Assembly: GCA_045107005.1 (NCBI GenBank)
Contig: JBGCFP010000021.1
Coordinates: forward strand, 1-64,000
Direction of reading: 5' to 3'
DNA length: 64,000 nucleotides
DNA from: JBCCMA01 sp045107005
Lineage (GTDB): Bacteria > Pseudomonadota > Gammaproteobacteria > Steroidobacterales > JBCCMA01
Within the stretch, counting starts at the first letter, position 1. Every line of letters starts with the position of its first letter. Under the pieces are notes generated by a model. It was not told the DNA's origin, searched no databases, and worked only from the letters and a program-made list of their open reading frames with translations. Positions 53,553 to 61,636 of the stretch are shown here, in pieces. A program made the position numbers and the translations under genes.

Positions 53553-53575
53553 AGCCGCCCCGGGAGGGGGCGGCT
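53553..53575 (-). terminator. Terminator hairpin of the fasciclin gene
   Basis: AGCCGCCCC (53553-53561) pairs with GGGGCGGCT (53567-53575) in a perfect 9-bp GC-rich stem with a 5-nt loop, 25 bases after the fasciclin stop codon on the minus strand. A short T-rich tract (TTCTTTC) follows. The ATP-grasp gene begins just after it. Confidence 0.75.
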
Positions 53576-53600
53576 GCGCAAACGTCGCGTTGAGAACCGC

Positions 53601-54122
53601 TTACTCGGGGATAATTACCGAGTCGATGACGTGAATGACACCGTTGCTGGCTTTGATGTCCGTCTTGACGACGTTGGCACCATCAACCATCACGCCGCCG
53701 TCCTTGACCTTGATCGCAGCAGTCGCGCCGTTGACAGTGGTCGCTTCGGTCAGTTTGACCACGTCCTTCGCCATCACCTTTCCGGCCACTACGTGGTAGG
53801 TCAGAATGGCCGTCAGCTTGTCCTTGTTTTCCGGTTTCAGCAGATCTTCAACCGTGCCTTTGGGCAGCTTGGCGAACGCGTCGTCCGTGGGCGCGAAGAC
53901 CGTGAACGGACCGTCGCCCTTGAGCGTGTCGACCAGGCCGGCTGCGGTCAGGGCTGCTGCCAGCGTATTGAACTGACCGGCGCCGACAGCGACGTCGATA
54001 ATGTCCTTGTTCATTGCGTGCATTTCGCCTTTCTCATGGTGACCGGCGTTGGCGATCAGTGCGAACAAAGCGAGCGGAGCAAACAGCAAAGACTGGCGAG
54101 CGAGTTTGGTGAAGCGAGTCAT
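53601..54122 (-). CDS. Exported fasciclin (FAS1) domain protein
   Basis: A 173-residue secreted protein: signal peptide MTRFTKLARQSLLFAPLALF ending IANAG, a short His-rich linker (HHEKGEMH), then one FAS1 domain with the FAS1 motifs FTVFAPTDDAFAKLP, LTAILTYHVVAGKV and ASNGVIHVIDSVIIP. FAS1 domains mediate adhesion, binding to polymers or to other surface components. AGAGGA precedes the ATG at 54122. It is followed by an intrinsic-type terminator, so it is a single-gene unit. Confidence 0.92.
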   Translation of the reverse strand: MTRFTKLARQSLLFAPLALFALIANAGHHEKGEMHAMNKDIIDVAVGAGQFNTLAAALTAAGLVDTLKGDGPFTVFAPTDDAFAKLPKGTVEDLLKPENKDKLTAILTYHVVAGKVMAKDVVKLTEATTVNGATAAIKVKDGGVMVDGANVVKTDIKASNGVIHVIDSVIIPE

Positions 54123-54308
54123 GGTCAAATCCTCTGTGTTAATCAAACTATGAGGCAGGAGGGTACCCAGCACCAGGCTCGTGCGCGTGTCGACAGTGTA
54201 TGGTTGTGTTTCAATTCGTATCGTGACCGTCGCGTTACATTCCGGTACACGTTGCGAAACGTGGCCAAATAGACTGGCGGTCTTGTAGTTTTCTGGGCGC
54301 ACTCAAAG

Positions 54309-55082
54309 ATGACGATCTGGCAATCCTGGTTTACCGGTCTTGGCGCGATGTGCGTCGTCGCTGTTGCGGTTTGGCTTTTGAGTTTGATCAAGCGCGACGT
54401 GAGTATTGTCGACAGCATCTGGTCCTTATTCTTTGCCCTTGGCGCCGGTGTCTACGCACTGCACGCCGGCTTTGGTCCGCGCGCGACACTGGTATTGTTT
54501 CTGGTTTGCCTCTGGGCGCTACGGCTGTTTATCTACATTACCTGGCGCAACTGGGGTGACGAGGAAGATCACCGCTATCAGGCGATGCGGAAAAAACGCG
54601 GCAAGTCCTTCGCGTGGCAGAGCGTCTACATTGTGTTTCTCCTCCAGGCGGCGATTGCGTGGGTGGTGTCGTTGCCGCTACTGGGCGCTGCGCACAGTAC
54701 CACCCCCTTGGGTCTCCTTGATTGGATGGGGACGGGGATATTTGCCGTTGGACTGTATTTCGAGGCGGTGGGTGACTGGCAACTGGCGCGCTTCAAGGCC
54801 GATCCGGGTAACCGGGGCAAAGTGATGGACCGCGGCTTATGGCGGTACACGCGGCATCCCAATTACTTCGGTGACTTCACCGTGTGGTGGGGTCTGTACG
54901 TCATTGCACTGGGCGCCGGCGCGTGGTGGGCGTTGCCCGGGCCGGTCATCATGAGCTTCTTTTTGCTCAAAGTGTCCGGCGTTGCACTGCTGGAAAAAGA
55001 CATCGGCGAGCGTCGTCCCAAGTACGCCGACTACATTGAGCGCACCAACGCATTTTTTCCTGGGCCGCCGTCTGCGGCGTAA
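54309..55082 (+). CDS. DUF1295 family membrane protein (steroid 5-alpha-reductase-like)
   Basis: A 257-residue protein with six or seven transmembrane segments: IKRDVSIVDSIWSLFFALGAG, LWRYTRHPNYFGDFTVWWGLY and a C-terminal PKYADYIERTNAFFP. The RHPNYFGD region is the NADPH/SAM-like binding part of the DUF1295 / steroid-reductase-like and isoprenylcysteine methyltransferase fold. The reaction is not established. It is convergent with a VOC-family gene. Confidence 0.88.
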   Translation: MTIWQSWFTGLGAMCVVAVAVWLLSLIKRDVSIVDSIWSLFFALGAGVYALHAGFGPRATLVLFLVCLWALRLFIYITWRNWGDEEDHRYQAMRKKRGKSFAWQSVYIVFLLQAAIAWVVSLPLLGAAHSTTPLGLLDWMGTGIFAVGLYFEAVGDWQLARFKADPGNRGKVMDRGLWRYTRHPNYFGDFTVWWGLYVIALGAGAWWALPGPVIMSFFLLKVSGVALLEKDIGERRPKYADYIERTNAFFPGPPSAA

Positions 55083-55087
55083 AACGC

Positions 55088-55447
55088 CTACTCGGCAACT
55101 TCCTGCCAAACGGCGAGTTCATTGTCATTGGGGTCGGCGAAGTGGAAGCGTCGGCCGCCGGGAAAACTGAAGATGGCTTGCAGAATCGTGCCACCGCCGT
55201 TTTCCACTTTTGCCAACGTGGCTTCAAGATCGTCGGAGTAGAGGATGACCAGCGCCGAGCCGCGATCGCAGCGAGCGTGCAGGTCGGCCTTGTAGAAGCC
55301 GCCGTCCATACCGCCGTCATGAAACGCCAGGTATTCGGGACCGTAGGACTCGAACGTCCAGCCGAAGACTTTGCCGTAGAAGGCCTGCGCCGCTTCGAGA
55401 TCACGAGCGGGTAGTTCGATGTAATGAATGCGTTCGTGGCGAGTCAC
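55088..55447 (-). CDS. VOC (glyoxalase/bleomycin resistance) family protein
   Basis: A 119-residue vicinal-oxygen-chelate protein from the GTG at 55447, which has AGAGGA upstream; the frame extends to 55513 but without family similarity. The single-domain fold shows HYIELPARDLEAAQAFYGKVFGW, a KADLHARCDRGSALVILYSDD strand and FHFADPNDNELAVWQE with the metal-binding glutamate. Its substrate is unknown. It lies downstream of the threonylcarbamoyl-AMP synthase gene on the same strand. Confidence 0.88.
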   Translation of the reverse strand: MTRHERIHYIELPARDLEAAQAFYGKVFGWTFESYGPEYLAFHDGGMDGGFYKADLHARCDRGSALVILYSDDLEATLAKVENGGGTILQAIFSFPGGRRFHFADPNDNELAVWQEVAE

Positions 55448-55484
55448 GGGAGTTGGTCCTCTTCGTGTGGCTTCGGGGCGGACA

Positions 55485-56051
55485 CTAAGCGCCGGGTCGC
55501 AGCACGCGGTCACTCAGCGCATCGCGAATTTCGCTCGGCCCGGGAGCCCCGCCTAGCGGTCCGCTGACAATCAGGTCCAGATCGGCGCCGAGCGCGCGCC
55601 GCACGGTTTGTGCGCAGCGTGCCGCTGGGCGCCCGCCGCGATTGGCGCTGGTCGACACGATGGGATGACCGAGCGTTTTGCACAGCAGCTGTGAAAAAGG
55701 GTGGTCAGTGACCCGGACCGCGAGCGTGTCGCGACCGCCGGTCAGCAGTGGGTTCAGATGCGCAGCCGCCGGCACAATGAAGGTCGTGTGCCCGGGCCAG
55801 TGCGCGCCCAGTCGATCGAGCGTTTTTCCGTCGAGATCGGCGCAGTACGGGGCAGCGGCGGACCAGTCGTGCGCGAGCAAAATGAGTCCTTTGTCCGCCT
55901 CGCGGCGCTTGATCGCGAGTATCCGGCGAATGGCCGTGTCACACAGAGGATCGCAGGCCAGGCCAAACACGCCCTCGGTCGGGTGCGCAATGACACCGCC
56001 GCGCGCCACGACGCGCGCTGCGCGCCACGCGATAAAGCGGGCGCTGCTCAT
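55485..56051 (-). CDS. tsaC: L-threonylcarbamoyladenylate synthase (Sua5/YciO/YrdC)
   Basis: A 188-residue YrdC-type protein that makes threonylcarbamoyl-AMP for the t6A modification of tRNA. Motifs are VIAHPTEGVFGLACDP (N-terminal binding loop), AIKRREADKGLILL (KxR/K-rich nucleotide site) and IVSTSANRGGRPA (the STSAN motif). The length is that of the short TsaC form. The neighbour on the same strand is the VOC gene, without overlap. Confidence 0.93.
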   Translation of the reverse strand: MSSARFIAWRAARVVARGGVIAHPTEGVFGLACDPLCDTAIRRILAIKRREADKGLILLAHDWSAAAPYCADLDGKTLDRLGAHWPGHTTFIVPAAAHLNPLLTGGRDTLAVRVTDHPFSQLLCKTLGHPIVSTSANRGGRPAARCAQTVRRALGADLDLIVSGPLGGAPGPSEIRDALSDRVLRPGA

Positions 56052-56127
56052 GAAAGACCGACATAGTTCGACATCAGGGCAAGATTATCTCAGGATTAGC
56101 GTCCGTTCACATCCGGAGCCCGCTGCG

Positions 56128-56445
56128 ATGGACCCGATAGCCCGTACGCCGAAACCGCCTTACTACGTCACTATTTTTACTTCGTTGCGCACCAACGGCG
56201 ACAACGGCTACGACGATATGGCCGAGACCATGGCGCGCTTGTCCGCTGAGCAGGACGGGTTCCTGGGTATGGAGTCAGCTCGGGATGGCGTTGGCCTGAC
56301 GCTGTGTTACTGGCGCGATCTCGAGTGCATCGAGCGTTGGCGCCAGCACTCCGTGCACGCCGAAGCTCAACGCCTGGGTCGGGAGCAGTGGTACACACAG
56401 TACCGGGTTCGGATCGCCAAAGTGGAGCGTGAATACGGTGGCTAG
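56128..56445 (+). CDS. Antibiotic biosynthesis monooxygenase (ABM) domain protein
   Basis: A 105-residue ABM-fold protein from the ATG at 56128: YYVTIFTSLRTNGDNGYDDMAETM, FLGMESARDGVGLTLCYWRDLECIERW and a C-terminal YRVRIAKVEREY. The frame is open far upstream, but only antisense to tsaC. The fold is used for heme degradation, quinol oxidation and many other reactions; the function here is unknown. Its end overlaps the next gene. Confidence 0.85.
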   Translation: MDPIARTPKPPYYVTIFTSLRTNGDNGYDDMAETMARLSAEQDGFLGMESARDGVGLTLCYWRDLECIERWRQHSVHAEAQRLGREQWYTQYRVRIAKVEREYGG

Positions 56446-56899
56446 CGCACGACCAAAAGTGCCACCGCCGCTGATCGGCATCGCGATCGCCGTGGCAATG
56501 TGGGTCGTCGCTCAACTGGCCCCGGTGCCGTCGTTGGTGTTGCCGTTCAGAGGAGTGGTGGCCGGGCTGTTTGCCGGGTTCGGGTTTTTCATCGACGCGG
56601 TGTCCGTGTTGGCCTTTTTCAGTGCGCGCACGACCATTAACCCGCTCGCGCCCCAGCGCACCGAGAGGCTCGTGACCGTGGGCATGTTTCGCTACTCGCG
56701 CAATCCGATGTATCTGGGCATGCTGTTGATGCTGTGTGGCTGGGCTCTATGGCTGGCGCAGCCGCTCAATGTGGTTTTCCCGGCTTTGTTTGTCTGGATC
56801 ATCAACCGCAGTCAGATCCGCCCGGAGGAGCTAGTGCTTGCCGAAAAATTCGGCGACGACTATCAACAGTACTGTCAGGCGGTGCGGCGCTGGGTCTAG
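56429..56899 (+). CDS. Isoprenylcysteine carboxyl methyltransferase-like membrane protein
   Basis: A 156-residue membrane protein with four hydrophobic segments and the NPLAPQRTERLVTVGMFRYSRNPMYLGMLLM region of the ICMT/PEMT-type methyltransferase fold; the C-terminal EELVLAEKFGDDYQQYCQAVRRW also fits. The GTG at 56429 overlaps the ABM gene; a GTG at 56438 is equally plausible. It may methylate a small hydrophobic compound or protein. Substrate unknown. Confidence 0.85.
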   Translation: MNTVASARPKVPPPLIGIAIAVAMWVVAQLAPVPSLVLPFRGVVAGLFAGFGFFIDAVSVLAFFSARTTINPLAPQRTERLVTVGMFRYSRNPMYLGMLLMLCGWALWLAQPLNVVFPALFVWIINRSQIRPEELVLAEKFGDDYQQYCQAVRRWV

Positions 56900-56927
56900 A
56901 GCGATAAACGGCTGACCGTATTGCTGG

Positions 56928-59900
56928 TCAATAGGCCAGATCAATACCCAGATCGAGCATGCACTGATCGTAAGCGGCTCGAGCAACCGTCAGTGATTCC
57001 CCAAAAAACTGTTCGCGCTGTTGCGCCGTCAGACACAAGTAGCCACCCCCTTCCAGGGACGTGTTCAGAGCGCTAAAACGAATTGGCCAGCGCTGAACAT
57101 CGGCGTCGCCCAGCTGCGTGAACAGATGGTTTCCGTCGGCGGAGAAAAACGCGCGCGGCTGGCGCGACGGCGTGTCGTCAGGCAGGCCTGGCCCGCATAT
57201 GGGCGGACTGTCTTTGCCCTGTGTGCGTACGATGATCGGATCGCCGCTGCCGTCAGTGTTCCAAACGTAAGCATCGCCGTAGCAGTCGATTGTTACCAGG
57301 CTCTGGCCATCCGAACTGAATGCGGCGTGGCGCACGAAGTCCTGACCTTTGAGCACGCGCCACGGTTGGGCTACCGAAGACGTCGCGTACAGCTTTGGAT
57401 CATCGTGGAAGATGTTGGGATTCATGCGGTCGGCCGCAATGAGCAGTTGCTCGCCATCGGGGCTGAACGCAGCGTGGCGAAACAACTGTCCGCTGATGCG
57501 CTGCGTCGTGGCTTCCTCGGTTGAGCGCAAGTTGAACAACAGCGAAGAGAAAAAGCCTCCGTCATCAATGACCGCCAGCAAGTACTGGCCATCGATATTG
57601 GTGACGACCTCAAAGGTGTCCGGCCAACTCATGTTCGACATTTTTGCAACGGCCTCGAGAGAACGGCCGGAGATCAAATCGGCCAGACGCACGTGCGTCT
57701 CAGTAACGCTCGACTCCTCAAAGCGATCCCAATACGGGGCGCAGGTTGTGGCGCCTCCTGGCGACGAACCGTCCATGGGCTCGTCGATGTGTGCGACGCG
57801 AAAGCCGACTAACTGACCCGCCGCGGTCAGCGTTGCCCTGTCGATGGCATCCATTGCCGCCAGGACCGCACCGGATGCGATAGCGCGAACTTCAACGCGT
57901 CCGTTTGCGCCGCGCAACAACAGCTGTTCGCCGACCACCTGCGCGGAACAAATTGGTGTCCCAAGCGAGAACTCACGTGCATTGGCACCGTCGTCGCTCG
58001 TCACGTTCACGGTGTTGCCGTACGGCTCGGTGGACGCCAGCCGGAAGCTCTGGCTGACGGCAGCGGAAGCTGTGGTGTCGGGTTCCGTAGCCGCGGCCGT
58101 CATGACCGGCCAGGCCTGGATAAATTGAGTGGCGCTGAAACCCAGCAGCCACAGTCCATCGTGCTCGAACGATCCGGGCCACAGTACGATCCGCACTCGG
58201 TCGAGACTGGCGTCGTCCGGCCGCGCCACGCGATGACCTGTGCCGGACTGATCGGTGCGCCACAGATAGGCCTCGCCCGCGCACACCGCGCCAATAATCT
58301 GCTCGCCCGGGGAGATGGTCACGGACGCAACACGGTTGCCGCAGCGGCCGGTCCAGATCGGATTGTCCGGTCCATCGGCCTGCCATGCGGCGAGCTCGCC
58401 TTTGTCGTTGGCGGCGACCACCAGCCCCGTGCGCTCACCAATCGCGACGTGCGTCACCGCTGAACTCAAAGCGCGTGTTGCACGCAAACGACGCGATGCG
58501 ATATCCCAGACTTGCACCTGCCCGTCGAGCGTACCGGTCACGGCGTTATGCGCCGTTCTATCCAGCGCCACACTGATGATGCCCGACGATTGCGCACCCA
58601 GTTGCTCTGAACTGGCAACACCATTAGCGTCGAGACGTAGCAGGCGGGCTCTACCATCCTGTGCCACCAACACCGCCGATCCGGTTGCGTCGGCCGCGAC
58701 ATCGGTAACGCCTTGCTTCATGTCCAGACGCGGCGTTTCTTTCTGTCCGTCGGGCCAGTAGGCGAGTCCGCCGCCCTGCAAACGCGCCGCCACCGAGCGT
58801 TGATTATCTAAATAATGGGTCTTGTGGAGTCGCGTCGTCGCGCGGTCTTCCCAGGCGCCGCGGTCCGTGTCGTCGTCCGGTTGCAGCGGGAGAAAATCAC
58901 GCGGTTCGTTGGCCCAGCTGTTCCACACAAACAGCTGGCGGTTGCGCGTGTCGTACCGGAGCGTTTGCACCGCGATGTAATTGGACCCGACATCGCGACG
59001 CACATCGTAGCCCCCCCAGTTTGCTTCCACACTCGGCGCACGGCCAAGCATGTCGGTAATGGCTGTGCGCGCAATCTCGGCTGCGCGCGCTGGAGGCGGC
59101 AATCCGCGGGCGCTGATTTCATGCATCAGGCGTGCGCGCACGAATGGATTGGATTGTGCCTGCGCGTTCGCTTGCAGCGCGCTCGCGGTGGCACGATCGC
59201 GCTGCTGTTCGGCGATGGCCTGTTGCTCGACGGCGGCTTGGCGTTGGATCAGGGCAACAATCGCAGCGCCGGCAATAACAGCGACAGTCAGAACCGCACC
59301 GGCGACCAACCGACGAAAACGTGACTGGCGCACTGCGACGCTGGTCAGCACAAACTCACGCTCCAGCAGATTAAATTGATCAAGTTCGCTGCGCGCTTGC
59401 GCGAGCCGTGGGTCGTCGTGCCAGGTGGTCCCGCGAGCGCGCTGACTGGCGTGCCAATCGCTTGCCCCGCGCCAGGTTGCGCGCACCAGCGTCTGCGGGC
59501 CGGCATCGCTGAGCCACTGCTGCAGTCTCTCCCACGCGACGATCAGCGCGTCGTGGGCTGGTTCGAGCGTATCGGCCTCAGCGACCAGCAGGCGCGCCTG
59601 AACGTATTGGTCAACCAGTGAGTCCACCTGCCGCTGTGTATCCGAGTCCGGTGCGTCGAAATTGAGTTCGGCTCGCGTTACGCGTCGACGGCTCAGGCGT
59701 GCGCCGTCTTGCGCGGTCATGCGCAAAAACAGCCGTCGAATGGTGGTTTGTTCTGCGTCGGATCGACCCTTGTACAGCTCGTTGGCGCGGCGGTGCAGCG
59801 CGCCGACAACGCCGCCGCTGGCGGCATAATCGGCGTCGGTCAGCGCCCGATCGTGGGCACCGCTTTGTCGTCGACGTGCTTGTGCCTGGCGGTACATTTC

Positions 59901-61418
59901 GGCCAGGGCGAACGACAGCATGGGCAGCGCGCCGGGCATCGCCATGACTTCATCGACCAGCGTAGCGACCAGATTTGCCGGTTCAAAATACACGGCGCGT
60001 GCATTGGCCGGGCCTTCAATGCACTCGCGTAACTCGTCGCCGGTGAACGCCGGCACGACATAGCGGCTCGTTTTCCAGATATCACTCAGCGCGCCGCGCC
60101 GTGCCGGACGGGGCTCGAAATCCGAACGCAGCGTGAGCACGACTCTATCGACGTCGCCGTGGTCGAGAAGGTCACGCAGGGCACGCAAATACGCATTGCG
60201 CTCGGCGTTGTCGTGGCACTGCGTATAGAGTTCTTCGAACTGGTCGATGAGCAGCAGTTTTTTTCCGCCAGCACGAGACAGTTCGACGCGCGCGGCGTCG
60301 AGCTCTTGCAGCGGCGCAGGACCTAGACGTGCGCTGTGGCACACCGTCCACGTGTCGTCCGCGCTCGTAAGCGTCGGTAGCACGCCAGCCTTGACCACGC
60401 TGGATTTGCCCGTTCCCGACGCGCCCACCACGGCGATCAGCCTGGACGCCGACGTGTCCCGTATTCGTGACAGCAGTTCCCTCACGCAGCGCCCGCGACC
60501 AAAAAACAGCGGCGCCTCGTCCTGCGAATAAGCGGCCAGACCCAGCCACGGATTGTTGGCGTCGTTGAGCGGCAGATCCTTTCGCGTGTTGAGTGGTTGC
60601 AGCGGATTGCGAAAGACAAACTGACCGGTGTTGTCGTTGCGCAGTGGCCAGATGCCTGGCGTCTGGTGTGATTCGCCCTCGTCAGGCACCAACAGGTCGA
60701 ACGTGAACTGGTAGAGCTCGGTCGCCGTTATAACGCCATCGGGTTCCACCCCCGGTCGCGACGTGTCGGCTTCGCCGGCCAGACCGCGCAGCAGCGCTGC
60801 GGCAAACGGTGAGTGACCGGCATGGGCGGTCCCGTCGCGCGTGTTGTCGTGTCCCGGAGCGACGTCGAGCGCCAGCTCGTCGTGGGACGCCGATGTCAGT
60901 GCTTGCCACGCTGTGCCGCTAAGATAGCGTTGAAACTGCGAGTCGTAGAGGGGTTCGGTTTCCAGGCTCGAGTCGCGCGTCGCTGACCAACGAAACGCGC
61001 CGGCGAAACAGCAGTCGAGGATCACCAACAGATGGCGGCTCGGGAGCGCTTCGAGCGCCGCGCGAACGGCCGTCATCGAGAGCCAGGACGCGGGTTCCGT
61101 GGCGACGGCATCTTGTCCCAGTAAGAAGCCCTGCGGACCGTCATTGCCATCGCCGCGTGCAACGCCGTGACCTGCGAAATAGAAGAGGAACGGGCGTTCT
61201 TCCTCCTGGGCTTGCAGGCTGGTCGACTCCAGAGCGGCAATCAAGGCGCGGGCACTCGCCGCCTCGTCGGTCAGCAGTGTGACGTCGTAGTTGTGCGCGT
61301 CGCGCAGTGTCGCGGCTAGCGCCTGTGCGTCGGCCACCGCGCTTTTGAGCGGCTTGAGCTGGCCGACGTAGTGATTGACGCCCGCCACCAGCGCCGTGCC
61401 GCGCGGCAGATCACGCAT
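56928..61418 (-). CDS. Caspase-like protease fused to STAND NTPase and WD40 repeats
   Basis: A 1496-residue multidomain protein. Residues 5-240 are a caspase-type (C14) peptidase with the catalytic histidine H84 in FYFAGHG and cysteine C137 in LDCCFAG. After a linker, a STAND-type NTPase (nSTAND1-like) follows, with Walker A GASGTGKS (332-339), Walker B LLLIDQFEE (388-396) and the AHDALIVAWERLQQWL helix (621-636) typical of the group. One transmembrane helix lies at about 703-723 and the remaining ~750 residues contain WD40-like repeats (for example VTGTLDGQVQVWDI, FVRHAAFSSDGQSLVTIDCYGDAYVWN). The design is that of bacterial death effectors: sensor repeats, an oligomerising switch and a protease. 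It stands alone on the minus strand; no partner gene is adjacent. A role in defence or cell death is an inference from architecture. Confidence 0.88.
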   Translation of the reverse strand: MRDLPRGTALVAGVNHYVGQLKPLKSAVADAQALAATLRDAHNYDVTLLTDEAASARALIAALESTSLQAQEEERPFLFYFAGHGVARGDGNDGPQGFLLGQDAVATEPASWLSMTAVRAALEALPSRHLLVILDCCFAGAFRWSATRDSSLETEPLYDSQFQRYLSGTAWQALTSASHDELALDVAPGHDNTRDGTAHAGHSPFAAALLRGLAGEADTSRPGVEPDGVITATELYQFTFDLLVPDEGESHQTPGIWPLRNDNTGQFVFRNPLQPLNTRKDLPLNDANNPWLGLAAYSQDEAPLFFGRGRCVRELLSRIRDTSASRLIAVVGASGTGKSSVVKAGVLPTLTSADDTWTVCHSARLGPAPLQELDAARVELSRAGGKKLLLIDQFEELYTQCHDNAERNAYLRALRDLLDHGDVDRVVLTLRSDFEPRPARRGALSDIWKTSRYVVPAFTGDELRECIEGPANARAVYFEPANLVATLVDEVMAMPGALPMLSFALAEMYRQAQARRRQSGAHDRALTDADYAASGGVVGALHRRANELYKGRSDAEQTTIRRLFLRMTAQDGARLSRRRVTRAELNFDAPDSDTQRQVDSLVDQYVQARLLVAEADTLEPAHDALIVAWERLQQWLSDAGPQTLVRATWRGASDWHASQRARGTTWHDDPRLAQARSELDQFNLLEREFVLTSVAVRQSRFRRLVAGAVLTVAVIAGAAIVALIQRQAAVEQQAIAEQQRDRATASALQANAQAQSNPFVRARLMHEISARGLPPPARAAEIARTAITDMLGRAPSVEANWGGYDVRRDVGSNYIAVQTLRYDTRNRQLFVWNSWANEPRDFLPLQPDDDTDRGAWEDRATTRLHKTHYLDNQRSVAARLQGGGLAYWPDGQKETPRLDMKQGVTDVAADATGSAVLVAQDGRARLLRLDANGVASSEQLGAQSSGIISVALDRTAHNAVTGTLDGQVQVWDIASRRLRATRALSSAVTHVAIGERTGLVVAANDKGELAAWQADGPDNPIWTGRCGNRVASVTISPGEQIIGAVCAGEAYLWRTDQSGTGHRVARPDDASLDRVRIVLWPGSFEHDGLWLLGFSATQFIQAWPVMTAAATEPDTTASAAVSQSFRLASTEPYGNTVNVTSDDGANAREFSLGTPICSAQVVGEQLLLRGANGRVEVRAIASGAVLAAMDAIDRATLTAAGQLVGFRVAHIDEPMDGSSPGGATTCAPYWDRFEESSVTETHVRLADLISGRSLEAVAKMSNMSWPDTFEVVTNIDGQYLLAVIDDGGFFSSLLFNLRSTEEATTQRISGQLFRHAAFSPDGEQLLIAADRMNPNIFHDDPKLYATSSVAQPWRVLKGQDFVRHAAFSSDGQSLVTIDCYGDAYVWNTDGSGDPIIVRTQGKDSPPICGPGLPDDTPSRQPRAFFSADGNHLFTQLGDADVQRWPIRFSALNTSLEGGGYLCLTAQQREQFFGESLTVARAAYDQCMLDLGIDLAY

Positions 61419-61468
61419 TACAGGGTTTCATTCTGCTCAATTTCCCACATCACCATAGGGTTACTCCG

Positions 61469-61515
61469 GTGTCCTGATCCGCCAAATAATGCAACGAATT
61501 AGCGGATCAGGACAC
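61469..61515. repeat. Perfect 14-bp inverted repeat upstream of the caspase-STAND gene
   Basis: GTGTCCTGATCCGC (61469-61482) is exactly complementary to 61502-61515, separated by 19 A/T-rich bases. It lies 51 bases upstream of the caspase-STAND start and about 120 bases downstream of topA. No T-run follows. It could be a large operator, a leader hairpin, or a remnant of a mobile palindrome. Confidence 0.65.
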
Positions 61516-61562
61516 TGGCAGCGATGAGCCCCGGGAGGGCGTCGCGCTCACCCGGGCGTAAG

Positions 61563-61602
61563 AGACAGCTGGCGAGGCACGGTGGTCGTCACCACGCTGT
61601 CT
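61563..61602 (-). terminator. Compound hairpin downstream of topA
   Basis: AGACAGC (61563-61569) faces GCTGTCT (61596-61602), and inside them GTGGT (61582-61586) pairs with ACCAC (61591-61595). It lies 35 bases beyond the topA stop on the minus strand. There is only a weak T-rich tail, so termination is uncertain. Confidence 0.3.
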
Positions 61603-61636
61603 GGAATCGGCCGTTGGTCAAGCCAACGATACTGCG

